From the NCBI RefSeq assembly GCF_042453785.1, contig NC_091664.1, forward strand, positions 4,390,501 to 4,454,500: a stretch of 64,000 nucleotides of DNA, written 5' to 3'. The stretch comes from Malus domestica. Taxonomy: Eukaryota > Streptophyta > Magnoliopsida > Rosales > Rosaceae. The stretch's first letter is position 1; every line of letters starts with the position of its first letter. Shown piece after piece: positions 34,801 to 44,624 of this stretch. The position numbers and the translations under genes were made by a program. Under the pieces are notes generated by a model. That model made no database searches and was not told where the DNA came from. It saw only the letters and a list, made by a program, of their open reading frames with translations.

Positions 34801-35868
34801 CATGCCATCATGCAACTTCAAACGAACTGTACCAATCCCTTTTGTTGTGTAAGGATTGTCATCTCCCATGAACACAACGCCACCATCAAACTCTTTCAAG
34901 CTTGAAAACCAATCCTTGTGAGGAGTCATATGATGAGTACAACCCGTATCCAGCACCCACTTAGTAGCACAATCAAATGATGAGGAAATGGTTAAAGCAA
35001 AATCAGAAAAATCTGTTTCAACCTCAGCAACATTAGCTTCAGAATTTTCTTTGCCTTTGGTCTTCAACCTAGGACAATCTTTCTTCCAATGGTTCTTATT
35101 ATGACAAAAGGCACATTCATCCATTTCCAAAGTTTTTCTACCTTTAGAGTTTACTCTAGGTCGAGACTGTGATTTTTTCCTGCTAGAAGATGATCTCCTC
35201 TCCGATGATCTACCTCTAACAAATAAAGCTTCAGAGGTACTATCATGATTTTTATCTCCATGCCTCATTTCATAATTCATCAAGGCATTTGACACATCTT
35301 CAAATTTCACAGTTTCTTTACCATGCATAATAGTGGTAACAAAATGCTCATAAGAGTCCGACAAGGAATTCAACAATATTAAGGCCTTATCTTCATCCTC
35401 AATATCCTCATCTAAATTTAACAAGTCGGCAATCAACTTATTAAAAGCATCAAGGTGTCTAATCATTTTTGTACCTTCTTTGTATTGGAAGCGGTAGAGC
35501 TTTTTCTTCAAGTGTAGCCGGTTCTCTGCACTCTTCGTCATATACTTGTCTTCCAATTTTTGCCACAACACACTTGCTAATGTCTCCCGCATCACAAAAT
35601 ACTTCTGAGTTTTTGCAAGGCACAACCGAATTGAAGAGCAAGCCCATAAATTTAATTTCTCCCATTCCGGCTTCGACATAGCTTCCGGCTTCTCTCCCAA
35701 AGCGGCAAGTAGATCTTGTTGAGCCAATACATCTTTGACCTCACATTGCCACATCCCGAAGTTGTTTGTGCCATCAAAATTTTCCACTTTGAACTTTGCA
35801 TTTTGCACCGTAGTTCTTGCAAACCCAGAGGTGCTTCCAAAAGGATTCTCATCTTGCCCGTCTGACAT
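31836..35868 (-). pseudogene. Copia gag-pol polyprotein with one frameshift and one stop
   Basis: This encodes the Gag, protease, integrase, reverse transcriptase and RNase H of a Tnt1-like element. From the ATG at 35868-35866: gag; a CCHC knuckle (CAFCHNKNHWKKDC); protease DTGCTHH; integrase zinc finger (HMRLGH...CEHCVLG) and DDE core (FVDDYS, DNGGEY, GTPQQNGVAE); RT with KTAFLHGDL and YVDDML; RNase H with LSTTEAEYMA. A frameshift lies within 33196-33260, at the start of the RT. An in-frame TAG at 32639-32637 separates RT from RNase H. The gene is otherwise full length, so it became inactive recently. Confidence 0.9.
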
Positions 35869-35920
35869 CTTTGGCAACTAGACAGTACCCAAGAGCAACC
35901 AGTGCTCTGATACCAATTAT

Positions 35921-36531
35921 TGTGCTAGGATAGCACCAAACCTTTTTGGAACCAACTCAAGCTAACCCACAAGAAATATATCAAATGAAAATGCAAGAAC
36001 AAAATATTAAAGACACCAAGATTTAACGAGGTTCCTCAACAGTCAGTGTAACTGGAGTACGTCCTCGGAGCAGTAGGAGCTCACCTAATAATCCACTATC
36101 AACCAAATGGGAGTTTACAAAGTGTTGGCAATCTCACAACCCAAATAACCCAATACACCCAATAGCTCTCACACAGCACATAAACAAATAGAGAAAGAAA
36201 TATAATGAATAATTTCTTCTCTATACATGTAGCTCAAAGCTATTACAACAATAATTATGATGGATGATTGCTAACCAAAAAGAAGAGCACCTTCTTCTTC
36301 TTTTCTGCTCTCAGTTTTCTGCTCTCTGCAACTTTCTTTGCTCTCTCAAAGATGGCCTACTAAAACAGAAAAATGGTGCACACTTACTCTATCATTCTCA
36401 CTTCCGTATCCTCACTTCATCAATACAAAAGCACCCAATAAAAAACTCAAAAACATCATCATGACCATCAATTTTTCTTTTCAACAAACATAATCATGAT
36501 GCCTCCTCATCATGATGTCTTTCACCTTTTT
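35921..36531 (-). repeat. Copia 5' LTR (outer end lost)
   Basis: Matches 31009-31619, then stops at a T run and joins unrelated DNA (AAGCACAAACC). About 74 bases of the U3 end are missing, probably by deletion after insertion. Confidence 0.8.
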
Positions 36532-37846
36532 AAGCACAAACCATCAACATTATTAACAAGAAGAAAAAGAAGGCTTCAGGAAAGCATAGAATTCGAAACC
36601 CAGTTACCAGTTCTCACCAGCAAATGCATAAGATACAATGCAGCACTTGCAAACGGAGACGACAGAAGCAGTTGCCGATGACGGTTCTGAGGTTTGAGTG
36701 AGGAAAAACAGGTATATCCGAATTTTATACACAAAATCGTTTCGATTTTTGGTTAAAGAATCGTTTCTGTCCAGCTAATCTCAATCAACTATTAATTAAC
36801 ACGATTCTGTGCGGATTAAGTGTAATTATCTTGATTTTTTTGTGTGATTATCCTCTGATTATAGTCCGAAAAGTAGGATACTCGTATTAAGATACGCGTA
36901 TCCCATCAGTCAACAACGTATCTGTTGACTTGGATACGTATCGGTCGCGTATCCGTACGTATCCCCACACGTATCCGTATCCCCGCGTATCAGATACGGG
37001 ATACGTTGGTCTTCCCGCGTGTCCATGCATCATAGCTGACCGTGCAACACAATAACAGACATAGGCATCCTCTGAGGCTGGGCGTGAAGGTTGCTACCTC
37101 TGTTTTGAGGGAGTGGGCGGAAGGCTTTGCCAGAGCCGCCTAGACGCGCCTCAGGATTTTTTTTTTTTTCCTCAAACTCCCAAAACCTAAATTTTTGGTA
37201 GGGTAAATGCCTCATAGTTCTTCCTTGCACTATCGTTTCTCTGCCTTTTTTTATTTTTTATATAATGGATGTATGTGCTATCTGCGTGCATTGTTATATA
37301 TGTGCTCATTGTACTTTTCATCCTCTATTTTATTTATACTCGAAGATGAGCACACACTTTGTGTGTGAACAATTTCATTTTCTTTTTTGTTTTTGATTAA
37401 GGAGTGTGTTTAGTTTTTAAAATTTTTAAAAAGAGTATGAGACAATGATGATGAGATCTCTTAATAAGGGCATCTTTTTATTAATATTACATTACTACAC
37501 CCCACCCTCGATTTTTAAAAATAGTTTTGAGTTTTTATTTAAAAAATTGTTTTTGGGTCTTAATATGTGTGTCCGTGGGGCCTCTTTCCTTTTTGGTCTC
37601 CCCTACCTGGCCTCCTTTCTTCTCTTTTCCTTTGGACCCGTGAGTCATCTCCCTCCCTTTCTCTGCAACTCTCTCCTTGAAACACCCCAACCCCATTTTA
37701 TTTAAAAATTGTTTTAAAACCTTAATTGGTGAGCCCGTGGGCCCACCTTGTTTTATTTTTATGTTTTCCGGTCTCTCCTTTCTCAGTTCTCTCTTCTCCC
37801 TCACCTCTTCCGCAACTCTCTCTCCCGTGTCTCTCTATCGGACTTC
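36532..37846. other. Spacer and left part of older LTR-like sequence
   Basis: 36532-36690 is unrelated to the Copia element. 36880-37000 is a short array of GTATCC/GATACG-type words (TACGTATCGGTCGCGTATCC). From about 37490 the sequence is pyrimidine-rich (CTCTCTCC) and appears to continue after the nested element at 47247. No gene. Confidence 0.45.
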
Positions 37847-38691
37847 TGTAGACATCGAAATTTCGTAAATAAATGTTGATCGATAAATCAAAGTGTCAAC
37901 GCTCATGTATTACATAAATTTTACACGTAGCGTGTGACTCAACGAAAATTGAAATGAGTTGGAAAAGTCATCAAATAGGACACGTGTCAACACCTGGCAG
38001 AAACGACTTATTTCATCTGGGATATTATATTCAAAATTAGGCATTGGAAAATTCTATAAATACAAGCCCATTTCATTCATTTAAAGGAACCCAATTCATA
38101 TTACACCTTGAAGCTCTGAAGCTCTGAAACTCCGAAGCTCTCAAGCATCCAGGTTCTCGAAGAATCAAGAAAGCCTTCTTCGTTCTTCGTTCATCGTTCT
38201 TCCAAGATCAAGCCCCGACGGCCCTTGAAGAAAGTGTTATTCGTTCATCGTTCTTCCAAGATCAAGCCCCAACGGCCCTTTGGATCAACAACGTCGACAA
38301 ATCCACACGTCCAATCGTTCTTCAAGATCAAGCCCAAAAGCCCTTGAAGATCTGTTCATCACTGTTTCTTCAAGATCAAGCCCAAAAGCCCTTGAAGATC
38401 CGTTCATCACCGTTACTCAAGATCAAGCCCCAACGGCTCCTTGAAGATTCGCTCAAATCCACCTTTAAAGATCAAGCCCACGGCCCTTTGAAGAAACTTC
38501 CAACAGTTCATCCAAGATCAAGCCCCAACGGCCCTTGGATCAACGAAACACCCACCAATCAACACCTTACGGAGATCGAATCAGAGGATCAAAATTGAGA
38601 GAGATTGTAACCCAAAATCATCAAAATACTTAATATTTGTTTGTGCGCGTTGTTCTTGTCTCTTTCGTTTCAGGAATTTTCCGTGTTCACA
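37847..38691 (+). repeat. 5' LTR of the 9.4-kb element
   Basis: 845 bases. The second half contains about seven variants of a short motif (AAGATCAAGCCCCAACGGCC followed by CTTGAAG or TTGGATC) between 38190 and 38540. The same motif array recurs at 45690-46320, just inside the 3' LTR. Confidence 0.9.
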
Positions 38692-38771
38692 AATTGGCAC
38701 GCCCAGTGGGACAATCTCTGCCTCTCATCTCTTTCTCCGTTCAAGAAAATCAAAACGCACTTCCAAAATTA

Positions 38772-40688
38772 ATGGCATCAAGGAAAGCTCAAACTGCTCC
38801 CGCAATTGGTGTCACTTTGGGCATCACGACTCGAAGCATGGCAAGAGCTACTTTTGCCACCTCTTTCACCTCTGCATCAACTCTGCCAAGGGAACAAAAA
38901 CACCCAAGGCACGAGCCTTTGATCACCTTAGCCTCACTAAGGGCACCAAGGGGGGAAAGCCCAAGGAAATACTCCGAATCCATGCTCTCCGATGCCGATT
39001 CAAGCGACAGTTCAGCCATGCAAGTCATGACCATTGGAGCAACTTCAATTGATGAGCAGCTGGCTCAAATGAATGAAGCAATCGCAAGGCTAACCCGAAC
39101 TGTGGAAGAAAAAGACTTGCAAATTGCAGCACTAGTCAACCGACTGGATGCGCAGGATGCCGATAAACCTGACCCAGAGGATGATCCACTAAAAGGAGGA
39201 GCTGGTGGAGACAAAGAACCTCTGGTGAAGAAAATCGATGGGAAGCCGGAGCCAGACCAAGCAGCGGCACTCATGGGATCTCTTTCTATCCAGCAGCTGC
39301 AGGAGATGATCACCAACACCATCAAGGCACAGTATGAAGGGAGCTCACATACCTCATTGTTCTACTCGAAGCCCTATTCCAAGAAGATTGATGCCCTAAG
39401 GATGCCAAAGGGTTATCAACCACCAAAGTTCATGCAGTTTGATGGAAAAGGAAACCCGAAACAGCACGTTGCCCACTTTGTTGAAACTTGCAACAACGCA
39501 GGAACCGAAGGGGACTACCTCGCCAAGCAGTTTGTGCGCTCGCTGAAAGGAAATGCCTTTGAGTGGTACACGGACCTAGAGCCTGAGTCCATCAACAGTT
39601 GGGAGCAATTAGAGCGGGAATTCCTCAACCGTTTCTACAGCACCCGCCGCACTGTGAGCATGCTAGAGCTAACGAGCACAAAGCAGTGGAAGGACGAGCC
39701 AGTCATTGACTACATCAACAGGTGGCGCACTCTAAGCCTCGACTGTAAAGACAGGCTCTCGGAAACCTCTTCAATCGAGATGTGCATCCAAGGCATGCAA
39801 TGGGGTTTACAATACATCATTCAAGGCATTAAACCACGGACCTTCGAGGAGTTGGCCACTCGCGCCCATGACATGGAGTTGAGCATCGCCCATCATGGGA
39901 AGAAAGAACCGATCGCCGACTACAAGAACGACAAAGCTCTTGGGACAAAGGTGGAAAAGGCTGCATGGAAACCCACCAAGGAAGCGATGACGGTCAACAC
40001 ATCTCCCGTCAAAATATCCATACGAGGCAAGGCGATTCAAACCGAAGCTTTTCGTGATCAAGAGACGCGTAGACGCACTTTGAAGGAGCTTGAGGAGAAG
40101 ACTTATCCATTCCCCGACTCTGATGTGGTTGCCATGCTAGATGACCTGTTGGACAAGAAGGTGATCAGTTTGCCTGAGTGCAGACGGCCAGAAGAGATGA
40201 ATCGTACTGACAGTCCAAGATACTGTAAATTCCACCGCTTCATCAGTCATCCGACAGAAAAGTGTTTCGTGCTGAAAGATCTCATCATGAAGCTGGCTCA
40301 GAAAGGAATCATCGAGCTAGATCTTGACGAAGTGGCGAAGTCAAACTATACCACCTTCACTTCTGGCTCTTCCGACTCAAAGTTTTCACCTCAACCGCTG
40401 GGGGCATCGTCCAAGACAAGCAAAATTGAAGGATGGACTCAAGTCACTCCTAAGAAATTGCACAAGAAGCATACGTCTCCTCCACAAGTCCGCCAATCGG
40501 AAATGGGGCAAAGCAGCTCTTGTCAACCTTCAAAGCAACGTGAAAGTGTTGAGGATGATGAAATTACGACACAAAGATCGTCTGTTGCCATCACAATGCG
40601 CGATTTCTTTCCCGAAGACTTCTTCAATCATGCGGTCAAAGCTCCTTGCTATGAAGATTGTGAGGAACGCCTCTCCCGGATTGCTTGA
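38772..40688 (+). CDS. Gag polyprotein of a Ty3/Gypsy-type element
   Basis: Structural capsid protein of 638 aa. Start at the ATG at 38772 (MASRKAQTAPAIG), 60 bases after the PBS-like site; the longer open frame upstream runs into LTR sequence. A retrotransposon Gag domain is recognisable (FVRSLKGNAFEWYTDLEPES, LEREFLNRFY, DYINRWRTLSLDC, IQGIKPRTFEELATRAHDME). A coiled-coil-like segment precedes it (EQLAQMNEAIARLTRTVEEK). Towards the C-terminus, CKFHRFISHPTEKC is a Cys/His cluster typical of Athila/Tat-like gags. The frame is fully open and ends cleanly at TGA, rather than running on into a protease, so it may still assemble particles in trans. I infer selection or recent copying. Confidence 0.85.
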   Translation: MASRKAQTAPAIGVTLGITTRSMARATFATSFTSASTLPREQKHPRHEPLITLASLRAPRGESPRKYSESMLSDADSSDSSAMQVMTIGATSIDEQLAQMNEAIARLTRTVEEKDLQIAALVNRLDAQDADKPDPEDDPLKGGAGGDKEPLVKKIDGKPEPDQAAALMGSLSIQQLQEMITNTIKAQYEGSSHTSLFYSKPYSKKIDALRMPKGYQPPKFMQFDGKGNPKQHVAHFVETCNNAGTEGDYLAKQFVRSLKGNAFEWYTDLEPESINSWEQLEREFLNRFYSTRRTVSMLELTSTKQWKDEPVIDYINRWRTLSLDCKDRLSETSSIEMCIQGMQWGLQYIIQGIKPRTFEELATRAHDMELSIAHHGKKEPIADYKNDKALGTKVEKAAWKPTKEAMTVNTSPVKISIRGKAIQTEAFRDQETRRRTLKELEEKTYPFPDSDVVAMLDDLLDKKVISLPECRRPEEMNRTDSPRYCKFHRFISHPTEKCFVLKDLIMKLAQKGIIELDLDEVAKSNYTTFTSGSSDSKFSPQPLGASSKTSKIEGWTQVTPKKLHKKHTSPPQVRQSEMGQSSSCQPSKQRESVEDDEITTQRSSVAITMRDFFPEDFFNHAVKAPCYEDCEERLSRIA

Positions 40689-40689
40689 C

Positions 40690-40890
40690 AAAATTCACCC
40701 AAGCTCCTTGTCCGCACGAGCCTACACGAGCCTAAATTGTAGGACACGAGGCTCCTCGCCTGCATGAGCCTAAACTGCATGGCACAACGCTCCTGGTCTG
40801 CACGAGCATAAAAGGCAACACCCAAGCTCCTGGTCTGCACGAGCATAAAAGGCAACACCAACGCTCCTTGCCTGCACGAGTTGAAACTGC
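40690..40890 (+). repeat. Tandem repeat after gag (about 50 bp, 4-5 copies)
   Basis: Units contain GCTCCTGGTCTGCACGAGC followed by ATAAAAGGCAACACC or a variant (CTCCTCGCCTGCATGAGCC). Two central units are nearly identical. The array sits immediately after the gag stop. Confidence 0.7.
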
Positions 40891-41229
40891 AAACGGCACC
40901 ACCAAAAGAAAATACAAAAAAAATATATCTATGTATTTGAACTACGTTTTGACTTGATCTCTTTCTTTGGAAGGGTACGTAGGCAGCTTGAATATTCAAT
41001 TTCAAGTTCAGTCACATCAAAATCAAAAGAATAAATGTTTTATTAAAGAAGGTCAATTTCATTACAAATTTATTTTGTTAAGAAAATTTGCAATTTTCTT
41101 TGTACAAAATTAAACTACAGTTTCTTCGAAAAAAAAAATAAAATTGAATACATATGTTATTATGTATTTAGAGAAAAAAAAAGAAAAAAAAAGAGATACA
41201 ATTCCTTCAAAAAAAAATGAATACATATG

Positions 41230-41448
41230 TTATTTTAAAAAAAAAAGGGAAGAAATATATATATACAGGCCCAGGCCCAATTCTTGAAGCCTTGATCTGC
41301 CGAGCCCACTCTCCTGGTCATCATCTTCTACTCCAATACCAGCAGCATTAACCTTAACAAAAGCACAGAAGGATCTTCCAGTGCCTCGAAATCCATGACC
41401 AAAACATAAAAAATTCTCAAAGATCCTCACCCGCACTAGGAAGAAGGA
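41230..41448 (-). other. Possible extra captured fragment, minus strand
   Basis: An open minus-strand frame (FENFLCFGHGFRGTGRSFC, then VKVNAAGIGVEDDD) lies directly beside the SET fragment and has coding-like composition. I do not recognise it. The flanks are A-rich low-complexity DNA. Confidence 0.25.
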
Positions 41449-41463
41449 ATGAAGTGTGGCTCG

Positions 41464-41911
41464 ACCACGGTAGCTTCCAAGATGATAATGGCTTCCTTTA
41501 CTGCCTTCCGCCCTCTAACTTGCGCTGCCTCTGCCTTCTATCCTGCGCGCCTGGCTCCACACCCGCCGGACTTGATCAAGTGGGTCCGTCGGGAAGGAGG
41601 GTTCGTGCACGAGGCCGTGAAGATAGCTCAAGATAGTTCATTTGGTCTTAGATTGGTGGCTTCCGAGGAAATCCCAAAGGGTTCCGAACTAATTGTTCTT
41701 CCGGAGCAAGTACTGTTGAGATTTGGCCCAATTGAATCGGACGGTTGAGATGAGGTCAATTCTGTTCTCGACAATTTGGGAAATTGGGTTTGAAGCTTCT
41801 GCAAGAAAGAGAACGGGATCCCTCTAGTGCCTATACATCAGTAACCTTCCTGAAACGTTCAATATACCCATCTTCTTCCCCGGTGAGGACATAAAGAATT
41901 TGCAGTATGCT
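41464..41911 (+). pseudogene. Captured fragment of a SET-domain (Rubisco LSMT-like) methyltransferase
   Basis: The frame from 41479 reads ASFTAFRPLTCA, then DLIKWVRREGGFVHEAVKIA and GLRLVASEEIPKGSELIVLP. This is the N-terminal part of plant plastid protein-lysine methyltransferases of the Rubisco LSMT type. After a stop, other frames continue the same protein: KLGLKLLQERERDPSSAY, then NLPETFNIPIFFPGEDIKN and LQYAP. Intermediate sequence and introns are missing and two frame changes occur, so it is a processed-looking broken copy. The catalytic NH and Y motifs downstream are not included. Confidence 0.75.
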
Positions 41912-42229
41912 CCAACGTCGGAGTATCCACACTTACTTCTTCCAGAACCTCCCCGATTTCTCGACAGAACCCGACTCGATCGTGGGCTCAAAATCTTACT
42001 TTTTCTCGGAGACCCACCTCGTTGCTCAGAAGACCGACGCCGTCTTCTCCAACCTCGGCACCGTCAGGGTCACCAGATCCATCCTCGCCACGTTATTGCC
42101 GGTAATAGGGATGCCAAGAACGCTGTTTCTGAGAAAGTTTCCAGGTTGGTTTTGTGGGATCAGGCAGTGTTTGCGCTAAGTGCTCGATATAATGCCCAAG
42201 AGATTGATGGGATTTTGGGTTTGACTGAG
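41912..42229 (+). pseudogene. Unrecognised captured coding-like fragment
   Basis: GC-rich, codon-biased sequence. One frame reads NLPDFSTEPDSIVGSKSYFF then THLVAQKTDAVFSNLGTVRV. The neighbouring frame takes over with RDAKNAVSEKVSRLVLWDQA. I cannot name the source gene. The composition contrasts with the A-rich flanks and resembles the identified fragments around it. Confidence 0.4.
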
Positions 42230-42304
42230 AAGAAGAAAGCCAAGTCTGGAGGCTTTGAATCTCTAAATCTAAATCCCAATGTCTTCAATGCAATCAAGCG
42301 CAGG
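42230..42304 (+). pseudogene. Captured fragment of a DEAD-box RNA helicase (RH29-like)
   Basis: The frame reads KKKAKSGGFESLNLNPNVFN then AIKRR. This matches the segment just before the Q motif in plant RH29-type DEAD-box helicases. The helicase core that should follow (PTPIQ onward) is absent; the frame instead switches at once to arginine decarboxylase-like residues. Only about 25 codons are present, so no function is possible. Confidence 0.65.
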
Positions 42305-42352
42305 GGCGTGTACCCGATGAAATGCAACCAGGACCGGTTCGACGTGGAGAGA
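42305..42352 (+). pseudogene. Captured fragment of arginine decarboxylase
   Basis: GVYPMKCNQDRFDVE, fused in frame to the helicase fragment, closely resembles the GVYPVKCNQDRFVVE block of plant arginine decarboxylase, which carries the PLP-binding lysine region of the putrescine pathway enzyme. About 15 codons only. Because the match is short, confidence rests on its specificity. Confidence 0.6.
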
Positions 42353-42722
42353 CACTCTCGCCGCCACGTCTTCATCGGAAACTGCTACTCCGTGTCGCCG
42401 GAGATCGTGACCCGGCGGTTTCCCCCTCTTCCTCTTCGAGTACCGTGGCGCCAAGCTTCTAATCATGGAGCAGTTCCCAGAGACCGCCGCCTTCATCGTC
42501 TCGCCACTCGCCACCCCATACAACAGATCCGACAAGTAAATTATCCAGATTCTCCGGGGATCTGTACTGATGCATTCGACGCTTATACTGAAATCCACCG
42601 GTCAAACCGGCTGCGATGCTATGACATTGACGGGTGTTGATGGAGGTGCAGTATTGTTGATGCTTTGTTCACCCTTTTCCTTCGCGCTGTGGGCGAAGGA
42701 GACCCAGAAAGCCGGTTACTAG
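42353..42722 (+). pseudogene. Unrecognised captured coding-like fragment
   Basis: Coding-like GC-rich DNA. Frames include [19 protein letters not shown] and, after a shift, [20 protein letters not shown] then [14 protein letters not shown]. Source gene not recognised. The frames are broken by shifts. Confidence 0.35.
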
Positions 42723-42810
42723 AGAGACGGATCTCGTGGCATCAACGACGAAGAGGATGGCGAGGCGTGCAGGAAGAAGCTCAGGCTCTCCAAGGATCAG
42801 TCAGCTATCT
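42723..42810 (+). pseudogene. Captured fragment of an HD-Zip class II transcription factor
   Basis: The frame at 42729 reads GSRGINDEEDGEACRKKLRL then SKDQSAI. This is the acidic stretch and the first residues of helix 1 of the homeodomain in HD-Zip II proteins (HAT/ATHB2 type). The rest of the homeodomain and the leucine zipper are absent, and a stop lies directly upstream at 42720-42722. Confidence 0.65.
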
Positions 42811-43140
42811 CTGCAACATCCAGCCCAACCCCTCTTCACCAATAGAGCTCCACCTTCGAGATGCTGGACGGTGGTGCCAACTCTGTCGCCGCGTTGTCTG
42901 AATCTCCACCAGACCCCACCTGCTGCACATGGTGCACACACCCGGAGCAAGTTGGGCTGCGCTCTCGGCATCGACTCCTTCCACCGCAACGCCTGGCCTC
43001 CCTCGAGCTCGTCGCTATGACCACCATGATAGCAAAGAACTTCAAACGACCGCCATCAAACGACTAGCCGGTCGTGAAGCTCGAAGCACCATCTTCTCCG
43101 TCCGCCTTCGTCCTTCCCTGCAAATTCCCCATCCCGTCAT
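42811..43140. other. GC-rich coding-like tail of the mosaic
   Basis: Open frames exist on both strands (for example GGANSVAALSESPPDPTCC on plus). I recognise no family. It ends where A-rich sequence begins at about 43141. Confidence 0.3.
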
Positions 43141-43192
43141 CAGAATTTATACAAAAATAAATATAATAATAAAAACAAAGGGTGGTGGAGCA

Positions 43193-43515
43193 AGTGGTGC
43201 TATCACCATGTGAAAAAAAAAAGGAGTGCATCAGGCACCATGTGCAAAGAAAAAAAATAATAATAATAAATAAATAAATAATAAAAGAATAAAAAATATA
43301 CATATAATAATTATAAAGTGTTTTGGGTGCTGGATCAACACCATTCTGAAAAAAAAATATGTATATAAAAATGTTTAAACTTTGGTGCAGCTGGCACCAT
43401 AATTAAAGGCAAAAAAATATATATATATAATAAATTAAAAAAAAATATCTTTGGTGCATCAGGCACCATGTGACAAAAGAAAAAAAAAAGGGATGGTTGT
43501 ACAGCACCAAAAGAA
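43193..43515. repeat. Array of small GGTGC...GCACC hairpins in A-rich DNA
   Basis: Short inverted repeats occur at 43193-43206 (GGTGCTATCACC type), 43226-43239, 43327-43342, 43384-43398 (GGTGCAGCTGGCACC) and 43453-43467 (GGTGCATCAGGCACC), with a half site at 43502. They are spaced by A-rich or (TA)n sequence and mostly followed by ATGTG or AT. Confidence 0.6.
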
Positions 43516-43704
43516 AAAGAAATAATATATATAGATATATATATATATATATGTGTACATAATATATATATAGCAAAAAAAAAATTGCATTGAGAGAAAT
43601 AAAGTCCATTTTATTTATTTTTCTGGAAATTTTGCATAAATTTGCATTATACATACCTTAAGAAAAAAAAAATCAAATCAAATCAAATTTACAAGAGGGG
43701 ATCT

Positions 43705-44373
43705 TCAAGGACGATCAGGTGCCGCCTCACCACTCGGCAGAGCTCCAGAAATGAGAGGCGCTGGAGGTTGACTGTTTGAAGCCAAACCACTCGGCGGAAC
43801 TCCAGGAAGTAGAGGAGCCAAATGTTGATCATTCGGAGTTTCACTACGCGGTACAGCCCCAGAAGACGAAGGCAAATGTTGTTGGAACAAACCCACAAAC
43901 CTCCGATGATCAAGTAAAATCTGACCATCAGATTCCTGCATCTGGTCAATTTTCCTCTTCATGTTTGTGGCATAGTTGTGTGCGAGCTTATGCAACTGTT
44001 TATTCTCCTGCTTGAGCCTTCTAATCTCCTGCTTGAGACTCATCACTTCCGCCGCCAACGATTCAACTTGACGGGTTCGAGCAAATAGGCGTTGGGCCAT
44101 GTTGGACACAGAACCCGCACACTGCACACTAAGAGCCAGGGACTCCTTAACAGCCAACTCATCAGACCGCCTGGAAAGTAGTCTGTTATCTTTGGGAGTG
44201 ACAAGGTTCCGGGCCACCACCGCAGCGGTCATATCATTCTTCATCACCGAATCCCCAACAGTAAGAGGACCAGTAGGGGATATGAAGGATGGGCGCCATA
44301 TGTTGTCTGGAGAAGGCGGGACTGCCTCTTCACCAAGATTCAAGTCAAAACGACGATCGGAGGGCCCTGACAT
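43705..44373 (-). CDS. Antisense accessory ORF of the retroelement, coiled-coil protein
   Basis: Open frame of 222 aa opposite to gag, between the mosaic and the 3' LTR. Start at the ATG at 44373-44371 (MSGPSDRRFDLNLGEE); the longer upstream frame is dropped because the copy at 62996 aligns only from this Met. Features in order are an N-terminal DLNL motif (EAR-like in some plant repressors), a PPSPDNIWRPSF block, a leucine-heptad coiled coil (VESLAAEVMSLKQEIRRLKQ...), and a Pro-rich tail with repeats of SGALPSGE type. No transposase or Gag motif. Antisense extra ORFs at this position are known in Tat-like elements. Function unknown. Confidence 0.7.
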   Translation of the reverse strand: MSGPSDRRFDLNLGEEAVPPSPDNIWRPSFISPTGPLTVGDSVMKNDMTAAVVARNLVTPKDNRLLSRRSDELAVKESLALSVQCAGSVSNMAQRLFARTRQVESLAAEVMSLKQEIRRLKQENKQLHKLAHNYATNMKRKIDQMQESDGQILLDHRRFVGLFQQHLPSSSGAVPRSETPNDQHLAPLLPGVPPSGLASNSQPPAPLISGALPSGEAAPDRP

Positions 44374-44624
44374 TTTCAAAGTGTTGAAGAAAGAAGAGGT
44401 CGGACGAATCAAGATCTTAGAAGTGCAAGAAGGGAGTTTTCACAAGTAAAATTCAAGTGTGCTTTGAAACGAATAGCGTGCCTCTATAAAAAATCAGCAC
44501 TTGACGGGATTTCAGAGATCGAAGAGGCGAGCTCAGAATTCAAAGAGGCCATTCAAAAATTGAATAGGCCATTCAAAAATCGAAGAGGCAAGCTCAGAAA
44601 TCGGAGAAGCATCTTGCTTTTCCA

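Larger units (their letters stand above)
31009..36531 (-). mobile_element. Tnt1-like Ty1/Copia retrotransposon, nearly complete
   Basis: The element lies on the minus strand. The 3' LTR is 31009-31693, the polypurine tract follows at 31694-31706, gag-pol is 31836-35868, and the primer binding site is the complement of GCTCTGATACCA at about 35904-35915, typical of initiator-Met tRNA priming in plant Copia. The 5' LTR is 35921-36531. The two LTRs differ at about seven positions over 611 bases by eye (about 1%), so insertion is recent. The outer 74 bases of the 5' LTR are missing, so no TSD can be checked. Confidence 0.9.

Noticed and set aside
38180..38540. CRISPR-like regular repeats with spacers
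   Set aside because: The repeats are variable, palindromic and lie inside LTRs of a plant retrotransposon, with no cas genes.
38637..38771. N-terminal extension of gag from 38637
   Set aside because: It reads through the LTR end and the PBS-like site. The ATG at 38772 is the first plausible start of the internal region.
42836..43045. Minus-strand frame in the GC-rich mosaic tail
   Set aside because: GC-rich DNA opens several frames on both strands here, and none shows a recognisable motif.
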